A DNA stretch of 64,000 bases from assembly GCA_029706075.1 (NCBI GenBank), contig JAINUG010000037.1:3337127-3401126 (forward strand). The letters are read 5' to 3'. The position numbers were made by a program, and so were the translations under genes. The notes under the pieces are model-generated. The model was not told the origin of the DNA. It was given only the letters and a program-made list of their open reading frames with translations, and ran no database searches. Of this stretch, positions 26,191 through 38,941 are shown piece after piece (within the stretch, counting starts at the first letter, position 1; each line of letters begins with the position of its first letter). Source of the DNA: Aldrovandia affinis. Its lineage: Eukaryota > Chordata > Actinopteri > Notacanthiformes > Halosauridae.

Positions 26191-28094
26191 TCAGAAAAAA
26201 AAAATCAATGTGTTTGCAGAGAATGCATTAAATTGAATTGAGTTATTATAATCATGTGTCAAACGCTGATTATGTTATGAAACTAAAAAGTAGATGTCAG
26301 CCACAGGTCAATACACCAGCATCCTGGCTCCATAAAATCCATGCAGCTTCATTCAATAATGCAGCCAGGGAACGCCCCCTGCCGCTACCCCTCACTTCTG
26401 CTCTCATGCTTAGGGAAACTTCAGCTCCTTTCCTCAACCTTCACCTGAGAGCAACCAGGACTGTCGCTTCATCACCTAAACTATTAGATCTATAGTTCTC
26501 TCTCCCTCTGTGTTAGTAAAGCTTGAAATAAGTAAAATCGCTCTAAAAATGGGCAAAAACCTGGCTGGGGGTCAGCTTCTGATTGACCTGATGGTATTGC
26601 TTCTTGTTGGTGGTTTACTGGGTTACCAGAGTGAGAAAACAAAACTATCAGCTTTATTGGCATCCTTTAATGTATTTGATAATGTATCTGTCCCTCCATT
26701 ATCTTTAAAAACACAAACCGACCGCAGTTTGATCAATACGCTATGACAGCCAATCGGAGCCGTTATTTTGAGGCAGGCGATACATAAAACACAGATCACT
26801 TGCCCCTGTGCAAGAGGCGCTGACACCCCCCCACGCCCCCGGGGGAGAAAGAGAGAAAAAGAGAGAGCTGACAGTCTTCATAAATCCACATGTGCACTTA
26901 AAGAGCAGGGTGAGAGGCGTCGCTGCAGGAGAGCAGCCATCGATTCACAGCGCAGGAGCAGGATCTTACGGGCAATGGCAGGTATTCCCACCGCTCACAG
27001 ATGACACGTTCTCATCACAGACAGAAAGGACAGGAGAGAGACTCACCCGATCTGCTACTTCAGGCTCGAGGGGTGCCCAGTCCTGAGTGTGGCCCCGGCA
27101 TCCACCCGTCTCTCGTTCTGTTGTCTTTCTGGTGGGCCAGAGGGGGGGAGATTTATGTTAAAATAAAATAATTCCCTTTGAAACAGCAAGAGTAGGTCTA
27201 CAGATATTGGTTACTGACAGTGCCGTTGAATAACTGAAGCCATTTAATTCTCCTGCCTTTGGTGATATCAACAATACAAAACCTTTTCAGACATGTCATG
27301 GAGAATGATCCATCAAGGGGAAGAGATCTGGTTTAAAGGTCATAGGCAGTGTGTCAGGCATTACCACGAGGACATTTCCACAGAGAAGCAGGAAACAGGC
27401 CCGTACGGCTTTTAGGCCCGTGCAGCATTGAGCTCTTCCTCCCACCTCTCACAGCTTGAATCACTCACGGCCAAACTTTCAGACCTCTGACAGGCTGAGA
27501 TATTTCAGATTATGGGCCTGCTTTGATTAATATGACGCGTGGAGACCACACAGCCGCGTAGGCACATCCATCTTTCAGAGTTCTTCTTCAACTCCCGGCC
27601 CTTCCAGAGCAGGTTTTTACTTGTGAACGTCACAAAGGTTTTCAGCCCTGCACCCCCCACTGGTCTCTCCAAGATCATTCAACAAGTAACATACAGAACT
27701 GGCTCCTCAAACTCTCTGCATTAAATTAAGTGGGATAGCCAAAGAAAATTATCATTTCAATATGAATAATGAAAATAAATGTAGAGAAGAATGAATAATG
27801 AATATAACAAGTTCTTAATAAAAATGTCCCCCCTTTTCCCCTAGATTTAGAAATGCAAACGCTACACCGCAGCCTGCAGCTACACAAGGAGCACTGCAGC
27901 TGAAGAGCATGCACCCCTCCGATGCACTCGCCCGCAAGGCAGTGACTATTTCACACCACAGGGCACACTTTACTACAGGAGAGCTAGCAGTGCTATATGA
28001 GGAGAGACGTCATTCTCACGGACTATTAACGGTAGCCTGCAGGTGCCTAGCTTGTCATTGGGAAGAGCTCATTCAGTGGTAATCTGAGGAACTC
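26191..28094. other. Unique non-coding DNA
   Basis: No gene recognised. Short open frames at 26.5-27.1 kb overlap on both strands. A modest GC rise occurs at 26800-27100. Confidence 0.4.
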
Positions 28095-28215
28095 TGGCTG
28101 ACCTAAACCTTACCTACCCCAGGTCCCACTGCTGTCAGTTAATGACAGAGGCCTGAACCAGGTTTGGACCTGCAATGCCTGGGCTATAGGGCCCAGCCTG
28201 CACTCGTGGGGATCT
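28095..28215 (-). repeat. Possible tRNA-SINE fragment, minus strand
   Basis: On the minus strand a tRNA-like order is suggested: a gcccaggcat stretch followed by gcaggtccaaacctgg, a B-box-like motif. Similarity is weak, no tail is present and this may be coincidence. Confidence 0.3.
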
Positions 28216-30685
28216 GACAATAACCTCTTAGAAGGGACGATGTGCGTGTGTAATGAGACTCACATTAAGACCGCTTCTCTGGGAACAGTTACAGCTGTCA
28301 AGTACGATGTGTGTTATGATTTATAGCATATGTTTACACCACTTTAAAATGGGATAAAGATTTCAAAACATGAATTTGCAGCATACATAAATAACCATAG
28401 ATTAAGCTGAGCACTTATGTGGCGAAATGTATAACACTCACCGCAAATTGTTATCCATTCAAATAATAATAACTACACTTACCATTTCTGCCACAAAATT
28501 ATAACCACTTTTAAACATACAGCTATACATCTTAATTTTACAGATTTCACTCAACTCTGAAATGAGGATTGCACAAGCGCTTACTGTACACTCACTTATT
28601 AAAATGTGTGAGTTTACAATATAAATAATATAAGAAATGTACAAATACTTTTGAATAACCCTGACTGCACAACCACAGTATTAAAGATTGTCTTGATATA
28701 AGACACAAAGCATAGACCTAGATGTAGTAACATGTAGTAACAGTGCATCTATGACCATCTATTCTGGAATGTATACAGTATATATATTTACATAATTGAA
28801 TTCATTCAATTTTTTCATAATTAACAAAATGACAGGATAAGGGCACAGTCATGTCAAACCACAAATACAAGTAGATATACATTTCAGAAGAACACAAATG
28901 TAATTAACAACCATAGGATACCAAGCCATTGTCTATCTTTTCTTATTCAGTTTTTTTTTCTCTAGACAAAGACAAACATATGTGCAACGCTTGCCTCTTT
29001 CTCTTCAATACTTTTTAAGACACGTCTAGCCAACGCAAGAGTCAATGAAAGTCGATTGATGCCAGTATTCTACAGGGGCGCCATTAAGATGAGACTGTGA
29101 ATTCTATACTGTGAACAAGAAGTGTATCTCCTTCTCATGGGCTCCCGGAATGGATTTTTGTTACAACTGGTACTCCAAACTTCTTTCTCCCCCCCCCTAC
29201 CTCCATCTCTCAGACTCTCTCTCTCTCTCTCTTTTAAAAGACTTCTTTGTTCTTTGTGTATGGCACCGGCTGTCAAACACACCACTAATGTGGCTTTTCA
29301 TTAATTATGAATGCAATGATTTTTTCCCCCCTTGTACAACCTTCATTTATGCAAAGAAGACAAAATGTATGTGTCCTGAATGAGAGGATGGCCTTTCATT
29401 ACACCTTTTTACAAATTTATACCCAGATATCATTATTTAAGCAAACATGACGCTTGGTAAATGCACAGAGAGCCCATCTGCTGTGATTAAGTGCTGTAAT
29501 GAACTTGAGTTCCCAGGAAGAGAACAATGACATTTTCTCATCCAGGCAGTTGAACAGCACCAACTTGAAGCTCCACAATATCTGAAAGCGGCGTCTTTTG
29601 GCAGGAACTGCACAATAATCGCCTCCGCCACATGGTCATACACTCCCGAGTATACACGACGAGATGAGAAGCATCCTCACTCTTACACTGCGTGGTCTGG
29701 ATCTCTCCTGTTTGACAAATTGCTCCTACTAAAGATGCCTTGTCTGGGGAAACCTTGATCAAGCTTTGAAGTCTGAAGGTCACATAAAGGCCAGCATTTG
29801 AAGTCAGCGCTGGGCTATTCTAGGCTGATTTCCTTGGCGTGGGCACAGAAAAAGAGACGCTGTGAATGCAGGGTTTTGTGTTTCCAGGCAGTGAGATACA
29901 GTATGCCCGAGGCAGCTGATGGACACGGGTTAGGAGGGGTACAGTCAACTAAAGTAAAGTCAACTTAAATTAAAAACATGAACTTAATTTTCTGTTACTG
30001 TGACACAGCAAACGGTAAGCGCCAGCTTGCAACTCCAAATCAGATTGCAAACGGGGGTCTGTGCTGCGCGAATGTGTCGTTTCATCTCTTGTATTGGCAG
30101 CATGGGTCTCCTCTGGTCGCCCACTCAATTTTCCCAGAGAAAACCGCTCAGGGTACATTCAGTGAATGGCTGTTTGTTCCCAATGGTGTTGGTTATGACG
30201 AGAGCAATTCTGAAGGGCTGCATTAAAAACCAGATGATGAGACAAATTGATCTTAGTTTTGCACTCAGCGTGGAGATTATTCCCCCTGGATAATTATCCC
30301 CCAACCCCACTCTCACTGCAACACTTTGTACCCGTTTGTAACGCCATGACACATAAACTGATGTGGAGGGAGTAAAAAAAAAAAAAACATGCTTGGAAAC
30401 ACCTGGAGCTGTTGGTGACAGCTGTGTGTGACACACAGGAAACTGGGACCGCAGATGGCCACACCTTGCACTCTTGCTGTGGAATCTGAGAGACATTTCA
30501 AACATGCGCTTCCTTTTGACAAACTCGTTAAAAAGATATACAAATATAACTACATAATCCCTGTTACTCACTCTTTCCAAATTTGACTCACGGTTTCACT
30601 TTTGTCGTTGAGTTGTGGTTTACAGTAGGGAGCGCTTAATGCTACTTATGTAACCATTTTTACAATTCTCAGCTGTGTTACGTGC
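28216..30685. other. Unique non-coding DNA
   Basis: AT-rich from 28300 to 28950. A TC-rich tract lies at 29186-29233. Nothing gene-like recognised, although overlapping open frames of up to 151 codons occur near 30.1-30.6 kb on the minus strand. Confidence 0.4.
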
Positions 30686-30764
30686 TAAGCAAAAACCACA
30701 GAGTTGCCATGACACACAACAAAATAGATATTATCGCCATGGCAAGAGGGACAGACAGGGAGTC
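30686..30764 (+). promoter_or_regulatory. Duplicated X-box-like element, copy 1
   Basis: A 79-base unit that recurs at 33885-33962 with about four substitutions and one single-base indel. It contains gttgccatg (30703-30711) and the palindromic gccatggcaa (30736-30745). These are half-sites of the RFX X-box (consensus GTTGCCATGGYAAC) facing each other about 33 bases apart. The ends of the similarity are sharp. The shared frame would encode a near-identical peptide (core NKIDI), but the substitutions are not predominantly synonymous, so a DNA-level function or a short unknown repeat is more likely than coding. Confidence 0.45.
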
Positions 30765-31215
30765 GGCAGGTAAACCTGATCGCCCAGGAGGGAGCCCCGC
30801 GGAACAGAAGAGCGTCGCCCCTGTGCAGACCTCACGCCACAGAGGGCTAGGTTTACCCCCCGCGTGCTGGACTGGAGTTTCAGGCGCTGTCAGAGGGAGC
30901 CTTGCTATTGATCGGACTGGGGAGCTATGAAGCTGCCATTAAAACCAGCAGCAATAGAACTATACTGGTATTGATTGATGGGGCCAGCCCTGTTAATATT
31001 ATATATGGCGGAGGTCTCCCTACCGCTCCCCCCCTGTAATAAGTGGTAATTGATGGCGAGTGAGGCATGGCTTCCCCCTACTGACCCCGGACCAGTGAAA
31101 GTCAGATGGATTACATCTAACACAGTTATGATTGATATTATCAGATTACATAACCTGCTACATAGGGTATGCGGGCCTTTTCAAGTGGGTCCATTGATTT
31201 TTGATTAGGATGGTA
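30765..31215. promoter_or_regulatory. Candidate conserved non-coding block next to copy 1
   Basis: Repeat-free sequence with TATTGATTGATGG, GTGGTAATTGATGG and ATGATTGATATTATCAGATTAC strings, resembling PBX/HOX/MEIS composite sites. Together with the X-box-like unit it has the look of a vertebrate enhancer. Inferred from composition only. Confidence 0.3.
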
Positions 31216-31840
31216 CTCAACACATCATAGTAAAAAGCCAGGAAAATACATGCTGCAGGCAACGAGGCAGTTCATGCTTTCTGAGGGATCCTGGTATGCG
31301 TGCTGCTATTGCCCAGAGAGTTCATCCACAATGCCAAACACACACACTTGCACCTCAAGTCTACATCTGCCCCAACACATAAAAATCCAATGTACATGCA
31401 AACAATTACGTACAAACTGTTCTCGTTTTCAGAAGAAAAAAAAATCTCAATCTAATTACTGCCATTAATTGACCACATTCATGATCAAGTATACCTGGTT
31501 TCCAGTTTCTTTCATGTGTTTAAATGGTGTCATTACATATCTGCCCCTTTGTCACACATGAATCACTGTATGGTGATACAAAGTAAAATGGTAAACTGAA
31601 TAAAATAATTTTCCCTCAGTGCAGACAATATGATCTGAATGGCAGGATTTGCAGCATGGGCAATGGTTGATGGAGTGTTAACATCAGACTCTAGTTCCTG
31701 AACGCACTGCAATAAAATAACCTTATTTGTGGGCCATAAACTCATCTGATGCCTAAACTCATCAAATATCAGGCTCCTGATTCCTTAAGCAATTCGTATG
31801 GGTATATTTTCATATTTGAAAAAAATAAAAAAATAAATGT
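31216..31840. other. Non-coding DNA, nothing recognised
   Basis: Ordinary unique sequence, AT-rich toward the L2 fragment. Confidence 0.4.
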
Positions 31841-32023
31841 ACTAACCTTTTCCTTCCCAGTGTTACAGGTATGGTACGCAGTTGCCTGCAATGATGTATA
31901 TCGCTGTATTACTGCACTGATCTCTTGCACGAACTATGATTGTTCCTACTATGTATTGATGCACATATTGTAAGTCACTCTGGATAAGAGCATCTGATAA
32001 ATGCTTAAAATGTAAATGTAAAA
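31841..32023 (+). mobile_element. L2-clade LINE 3' end fragment
   Basis: This 183-base piece matches the 3' untranslated end of the L2 copy at 55.2-55.4 kb almost base for base, beginning actaaccttttccttccc and ending with the stem-loop tail (cactctggataagagcat, then ctgataaatgc and an aaatgtaaatg-type end). The stem has one mismatch. No coding sequence is retained, so it is a severely 5'-truncated insertion. Confidence 0.9.
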
Positions 32024-33857
32024 TGATATTTGGGTTTTCAGCTATTTCATGTGTAGTACTCTCAGGCTTGTGTCTCCTATACCTGAGCCAAGGTTGTCCC
32101 CTCTCTCAGTGTTCACCTCTGTCTCAATGTTCAGCTCTTTCTCCCAATGTTCAGTTATACTTCACTTTCCCCCTCCTTGACGTGAGCTGCAGCTGTATGA
32201 TTTTCAGCACCGGACCACCGTGATGGGCGCTGGCCATTAGTGTGTCATTTCCTCTTTCTTTTATCTCAATGAAGAGTGACCTCGGATTGGACCTTTCTAT
32301 GAAAACATCCTTTGTTTGGACACCGTAGAAAAACAGTTATCAACTATACTGAGCACACTGATCAAATACCAGTGTTAAGAAGGGGGTGGACCAGCCCATC
32401 TCCCTCTCTCTCACTCTCTCTCCATCTCAACAAGGTGCATATGCTACCTCAGAACGGAGAGAAGAGGTTTTTGCTTTCACCTGTTTTTTTTGGGGGGTTC
32501 TTTCGCTGGCACAGTGACCTTTTTGTCCATTAAAAGCACTCCATTGGATTTAAAAACAGCAAACACTACAACATAACCCTGCAAAAATGAGTCGACAGTT
32601 CCTATGGTACATGCCATGTACATACCCGGTTTACAATGGCTTCACTGTTGCATGACGAACCCACAAATGGGTCATATCCAAAAGGACTGACTGAATGAGT
32701 ACTTGTGAGTCAGATGTCATTTTAATTCAGGTTGTCCTGCTAGATGAAATTAAAAAATGTATGAAAAACATATTACAGGCTCCCTTGGGTCTGCAACTGT
32801 TTGTACATTTACAAGGTGTTAAAGAGAAGATTTGGAAAGTGGCTCAGCGAATATACTTGGCCAGTGTGATTAATGTCCCCACATGACTATTCTGACACCT
32901 CTGCGCTAATGGCTCCTTATTTTAGAGCGCCTAATTTTCTTTTAATTTCATCTAAGAATTTGGTGGTGTGATATTAGTTTTTATGAGTAATATTTTGTCT
33001 GCACAGCAGCTGTTTCATATGGAAAAGTGCTGGGAGTGTGGAGGAGAACAAGTACGTTACACATGCTAGAAAAGGTTTTTAATTTGCACAGCTTATGATG
33101 GTCATTGAAGGAAAATAGCAGGAAGGTATCAATACACACACACATTTGATTCAACCTTCTCCAGGCCATCTGGAGAGGAACAAGCTTTCAGTTATGTGAT
33201 GGAATTTACACCTGAACACTTGTAACACCTGAATCAAAGTGCAATGAATCAGAGAGCTTTTAAGATCATCAAGGTGCATCGGTGGCAATCTAAATGAAAA
33301 ACAGAAAAGTAGAAAAGAAAAGCTGAATTAATATCTTAATTTTGACAACTGAAAGGACACATGGGCACTTGTACGGTCAAGATAAGAGAAAATATAACAG
33401 TTAACAGACTATGTAGATAAGCATAAAATATGCCTGGATTGAGCATTTGTCCTGAAAGGGGAACGCTCCCAGATATCTAGAATTGTATATGTTTCTCCTT
33501 ACCTCTTAAAAAATATTATTACATTTTTACCATGGTCTCACAGCTAATTCAGTACCCAGAACTGCAATTCCACGCCAAGCACTGCTTACCTAGTTTAGAT
33601 CAGAAAATATTGCCTGCCCCCTGTGAACGTATGATCTGCCCCCTGTAATATTATCTAATCAAAACAAAATTGACACCTTAATAGCCTATATTTGATAAAA
33701 CTAATTGGTTGTAAAATCAGTAAATGTATAATTTTCCATGAAAATACTATAGATATTTCAGAATAGTGTTTGTATCAGATAACTGTTGGAAGCAGAGGAA
33801 GTCTCAACCACACACATGCGCGTATTCTCGCAGGGAATCCCAGAAGCACAGGGCTTG
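32024..33857. other. Unique non-coding DNA
   Basis: No gene recognised. A CT-rich tract occurs at 32398-32426. The rest is mixed to AT-rich unique sequence. Confidence 0.4.
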
Positions 33858-33886
33858 TATTTATGCAATGAATTATTGCATAAATA
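33858..33886. repeat. Perfect 12-bp palindrome with 5-bp spacer
   Basis: tatttatgcaat and attgcataaata are exact inverted copies around gaatt. The half-sites contain TTATGCAAT, resembling C/EBP-type and POU-type cores. It directly abuts the second X-box-like element. Confidence 0.85.
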
Positions 33887-33962
33887 AGCAAAACCACAGA
33901 GTTGCCATGACGCACAACAAAATAGATATTGCCGCCATGGCAAAAGGGACAGACAGGGAGTC
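33885..33962 (+). promoter_or_regulatory. Duplicated X-box-like element, copy 2
   Basis: Second copy of the 30686-30764 unit, same orientation, 3.2 kb downstream. It keeps gttgccatg (33901-33909) and gccatggcaa (33933-33942), the two X-box half-sites. Copy 2 differs by one A fewer in the A-run, one transition in the acacac stretch, two adjacent changes before gccatgg, and one G/A change after it. Flanks outside the unit are unrelated between copies. Confidence 0.45.
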
Positions 33963-35434
33963 TGTCCTTCATAAAATTGTTGCTAGGCCTATATCTGGGA
34001 AAAGGGTACATTAAAACTAAACATTATAAGAGGTATAATACTTTGGGGTTCAAATGAAAATCTGTCAAGAAGTTGTAACCTCAATGTTTAATGTGATAAA
34101 TACTGTTCTTCCACAAACATTCTATGGAGAAAAATCTGCAATAAAAATGGAAAATTTAAAACCAACAATAATAACAATTGTTATTGGAAGACATAAGTAA
34201 GACGGAAGTATTGAGCAGCTGTGAATCTCTGTAAGTTATGTTCAATCAATAAAATAATATATAATTAAATAACAACAATACACACATATATAGTTCTTCG
34301 TCTGAAGGATTCAGCTGTTGAACTCACCAAAATTGTTAAACTCACAAAAAGAACCACCACCTGAATTTGGTTAAGTCACATTTAAGGACAAATGTTGATT
34401 GAATCCAGGCTATATTTTCATATATTTGTGATTTAATGACCTGTGGAAAAATAAGGTGTAAAAACTCAATTGAAATCTGATTATTATTTGATTGTTTAGT
34501 TTTTTTCCATTTAAAAATTGAGTACTGTAAAACTCCACTTAAGTACAGAAAAGAAATATCCCAGGTCATTCTAATAATGTCACTGTATCAATAAAAAATC
34601 TATACTGTATCGAAGAAATTAAGTAATTTTGTTTCTAGGATGCCGGTCGTAGCTGCTATAAAGCAATCTGTATTATAGTCCTACTATACTTCTTCTCATC
34701 TCCTACACCAAGGAATGCAGGCCTATCAGAGGGACTTGGGCAGTAGTCAAAACAAAGAGGCATGAACTGGTTTCAACATAAATGCAATGATATTCTCAAC
34801 TAAACAATAAAAAAATAGCCTACGTGTTAAAAACAATATGTAAAATGATAGAATTGCTTACCGGGCTGAAAAATACAAAAGCAAGTGCTGATTTGAAAAC
34901 CGCCAACAAGGCAAAACTGAAACAGAGAATTCTTCTCAGCAGAAAGGTATTTTGAAAGAGTATCTTTAAACTCCTAGCAGTGTAAATACATCTTTGTGAG
35001 CATAGAGATGTTAGTTCAGTGCTCTATGAGCTTGTACTTCATCTAGTCCACTCCTTCATAAGCACGGAGCCATGATGATTTTAGACATTACACGGTTTAG
35101 GTTCAGATCATAATGCTTCACAAATCAACTGCCATGGATTATGTGCTACAGCGATCAATAGCTGCTGGATGAGGGTCATGATTTCCAGCTTTCAGATAGA
35201 CTCTAACCTTTAATTTATAACACAGCCATCAGCAAAGTCCATCTGAATTAGCTGTGCTTTTGCAGGCGAAAGGGAAGAAAAACAGCAGTAACAGCTGAAA
35301 GAAGAACACCAGAGCAGTCTGCTACCAAAGCTCAGCTCCTGCCATTTGTCTTATATTTCACAAGGGGGTGGAGGACTGTATTACCCAAACTATACTAAAA
35401 AGAGACAGGGTGGGTTTGTGCCTTTTTCTAATCA
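33963..35434. other. AT-rich unique non-coding DNA
   Basis: No gene, repeat ends or RNA gene recognised. Confidence 0.4.
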
Positions 35435-35450
35435 AAACTCTAAATGGTGG

Positions 35451-35811
35451 CGCAACCGGAAAAGGCACTTGCCTGGAGTGCAGGCTGCCCACTGCGGCCG
35501 GGGGTTCGATCCCTGTTTGGGCTAGCGCGGCTCTGGTTGGGAGTCCCGTTCGGGGGTGGCAATTGGGTCTTCGCCCCAGGGGGAGGGGAGAGGGAAGCTG
35601 GCATGAGCTCAACGCATGCAAAAGTGGTTCTGTGTATATCTGAGTTACAATTGACGGCTTGGCAAATTCCGGAGGCGCTGTGGCGTCTTTGCACTGCAGG
35701 TCCCAGAGTTGTGGCGGTGAGCTTGTAGTACTAGGGAGGGATAGTTGAATTATAAAGTTGGCTACCAAATTAGGAGAAAATGGGAAAAATCTGAAAAAAT
35801 GTAAAAAAGTC
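35451..35811 (+). mobile_element. tRNA-derived SINE (family copy 1)
   Basis: Pol III promoter boxes are well preserved: A-box tggcgcaaccg (35448-35458, overlapping the target repeat) and B-box ggttcgatcc (35503-35512). They are followed by a GC-rich body (tcgccccagggggagg) and an A-rich end (gagaaaatgggaaaaatctg). The element is flanked by a 16-base direct repeat, aaactctaaatggtgg / aaactcgaaatggtgg (35435-35450 and 35812-35827), with one mismatch, consistent with target-primed insertion. The body and tail recur at 43028-43353. It lacks the L2 stem-loop tail, so its partner LINE is different or unknown. The 151-codon minus frame across it is an artefact. Confidence 0.85.
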
Positions 35812-35827
35812 AAACTCGAAATGGTGG

Positions 35828-37254
35828 CTCTTCACTGATTAAACTTAACCAACAGAATCTGAAACACAAAAGGATTTGAAGAATCCATTTGGGAATATAT
35901 TTCCAAATGAAAAAATAAACTTAATTAAGTAATTTGAAAGCAATGAATGGGTTAATGAAATAGTGGTGTGAGAAAAAAAAAAACCCTGACTAAATAGAAG
36001 CAGCTAATTCTAAATAAATATGTGCTCAATGTTCACTTTCGCGGAGGTGTCAGGCAGGAGCGCGGCAGGGCTGAGTGCCCTAACACAAACTCCACGGCGG
36101 CCAAACGTCATCGGGAAACACAGGCCTGTTCACGGCAGGACAGCCTTACATGATTTATTGCCTCCAATTAAGAGCTGGATGGCAGGTTTCATGGATTCAT
36201 GTGGTCCGCCCCCTTAAAGATAATCTCTCTCGAGGCGAGTCTGGACAGTCTAACCCTCTGCGTCAACAACAACAAAAAACAGAACTTCTTTTCGGTCAGA
36301 GACGCTTCTTTCTGCCGCTCAGAAGAGGAGGCTGTGTGTCTACGCCACCCCGTCACACACAGGGCCCCCGTTACATAAATCAATAAATAAATAAATCAAA
36401 ATAACAGAAAAAATGTGAGTGAGTCATCATATGCAAGGGGCCCTTGTGTATCCGAGGCCCTGTAGGCCCCATTCTCTGAGACGCCCTTCCGCTGCTCTGT
36501 GTCAGAAAACCACCACTGTTTCACAGCAGTCGGATAACTTTTCCCAACCTTAACGCAAAATGTCACACATCACTCATTTGTATTAATGTGGAAACTCATC
36601 AAGCTCATCAAATACGGGCCAAAAAATCTGTTGTCAGTTCCACAGCCAGGACGTACAGCGACATTAACAGCATAAGCCTGCGTCGGACAAGGTGATTTAA
36701 ATGCATTTCTTATATCGACCTGAAAACGGGCAACAGACACAATAAAATGGACATAATAAAAAAAAAAATATATAAAATAAATCTTACTCTTCCTACTCTT
36801 ACCTCTTTTCCTGTCATCCTTCAAAACACCCTTAGAATCTAAGTCTTCCTTTGCCATGAATTATCCGGTATTGCGACAGAAAATTATATTTACTCAACAA
36901 CAAGCCTACATTTCCTTGTTAATTTGTCCTTTTTTTTAACTGATGCTCCTCCACACTTGTATCAGTGGATGCAGTGTACTGTCACTTGAAACTGGACTGA
37001 GGAAACCAGTCAACCCGCAGAGTTTTGAGACTGCCTCACCATTAAAACCGCTACGGCATTAGGGCCTGGATCACATCTCTATTGGGGGAGAAGAAAGAGG
37101 GGGGGGGGGGGTTAAAAATCTGACAACAATTAAACGCAAACCACATTTGTACTTGGCAAGGAGTAGCTGCTGTATTCCAAAGCCAGACAGACTATGGCAG
37201 GACGCGGCGATGCTGTTAAAACGGGGGAGGATGCGTAAGCAGCTGTATACGGTG
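35828..37254. other. Unique non-coding DNA
   Basis: No gene recognised. An A-run and AT-rich patches occur at 35970 and 36750-36780. A poly-G run of about 12 lies at 37099-37110. Confidence 0.4.
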
Positions 37255-37470
37255 GGGGTTTACGCTGCATGCCATGTTCCGCTTCTCCCGGCCCTTTTGT
37301 AGTCCTGGGCGGGAATACCGCAGCCCCGGCGCTCCTGCCAAACTCTGCGCACATGGCACGCACATGACTCTGCCGGTGAGGGGAGCTGCCGTGGCCTCAC
37401 GCTCGCCCGTCGTTACCGCGCGTCCGGTGGTCCGCGTGGGGGTCAGGCGTTGCTCGACTTTGTGGGGTCA
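37255..37470. promoter_or_regulatory. CpG-island-like segment
   Basis: By hand count about 23 CpGs in 210 bases at roughly 62% GC, giving an observed/expected ratio near or above 1. This is exceptional in a window that is otherwise CpG-depleted. Such short islands commonly mark promoters or polycomb-bound developmental elements. No start site, TATA box or exon can be assigned; the 81-codon frame at 37274-37519 has no recognisable domain. Confidence 0.4.
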
Positions 37471-38941
37471 GCATGCACTTGTGTTTTGGAGACACACAAG
37501 TTTGTTTTCCTTCATTTGACATGACACAAACGTACGGCCAGTGTCAGGGGTTGTTTGGGCAATCCGGACTCAAAACAAAAAGCCCTTCAAAAAAAACGAG
37601 ATGTGTTCTGTATTTTTTTTTAAAGACAGGGTCCATTTGCATTCTCTGGCTATTAAGCGGTTTCTGAAAGGCTGGAGCCAACTGATTATATCTATATATT
37701 TATATCGTTATAGGCTCCCCATCATTACTATATGAGAGCGAGACCTGCAATCTGGAAATAATTACACAGGGTCACGGGATACCCTACATGTAAATCCTGA
37801 GTCACTTCAGATGAAATTGGGTGTAAAGATCCCATTTCCTTTCATCGATAAACTGAAACACCTGCAGAGAGGATTGGATATGATCTGTCCTGACTTCAGG
37901 ACTTCCCGTCTCCATCGCTTGACATGCCAGAATCACTGCTGTTGGAATACTTAATCAACCTAAACTGTGAGAAGTAAACAAATCAGTAGCTGAAAACCTT
38001 GTGTTGCGCAAATGTTTCGGGCTCCATTTCTCTCAGCTACGGCATTGTGTGGCATTACGTTACGTTACGTTAATGCAGTCTTTCGACAATAAGCAGCGCA
38101 CTCAATGCAATCTCACCAGTTTAGAATACACAGTTTAGAGTACATAGGGCAAAAAAAGAAGACTCGGTTCATTACGTTTTACAAGAGGTGATCTCATGGA
38201 AGGTGTAATGAAAAGTGCAGTTTGATTATTGTAAACTATTTTAAAATAATTTACAATAAAATCATTAAAAAAATTACTCAAAATTGGATGGCAAGACACA
38301 GCTCGCAAGTGTGGTGTAATGGACCCAACACTGGCCAGGAACTAGAGTGAATGACCCAGGAAGAAATAGCCCCTCTTTGCCTTACCTCAGCAATGTGGAC
38401 ACACTGTTTCTCACTGAACACACGAGCCACAGTGTGCCCAGCAGCCCACACATAGCAACCACTGCAAGCACAAAACAAGTGACAGCAGTACTAAATCACA
38501 GATATTTTGCAGTGGTCTCTGTCATGCCACAGATATGGCCCCAAGTCACAAATCTATCAGCAAGCGCCACAATGATGGAGCGGCATGCAAAGCGCAATAT
38601 TTCACCCCGGCGAAAAAACACTGGAGTGATATTGTGTGTAATTTAGATGAAATGGTGCAAAACTGAATATGCGGGGGGAATTTTGTTTATAAAGGCCGGC
38701 TCCAAGGCCTTGCGAGGAAGGGGAGCCCTTTCAGCTGGCTGCAAAGAGACGCATTCTTTCGCCATTACGAGAAAGCATCCTTTGACTGCGCCTTCTTTCA
38801 AAAACCTAAAAAGGAGAAACAAAGGTTGATTCACACAATTTGAGTCAAATCTTTATTTATTAAAGAATGTTATCTAAGAATGATGCAAGTTGTCTGATGT
38901 AATTCAACAGAGAGATATATATATATATATATACACACACA
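37471..38941. other. Unique non-coding DNA
   Basis: No gene recognised. A pentamer repeat (tacgt x3) lies at 38056-38072. A (TA)n(CA)n tract at 38914-38941 abuts the Tc1-like transposon. Confidence 0.4.

Noticed and set aside
30125-30580. 151-codon minus-strand frame
   Set aside because: No recognisable domain; overlapped by plus-strand frames of similar length; consistent with chance.
30688-30764. Shared peptide (core VAMTHNKIDI) of the duplicated element read as a coding exon
   Set aside because: Half or more of the differences between copies change the amino acid, no splice signals flank both copies, and the similarity includes non-coding A-runs; a DNA-level element fits better.
35358-35813. 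151-codon minus-strand frame and companion frames
   Set aside because: Antisense and alternate frames of a tRNA-derived SINE; not a host protein.
38056-38072. tacgt pentamer tandem as a motif array
   Set aside because: Only about three units; too short to support function.
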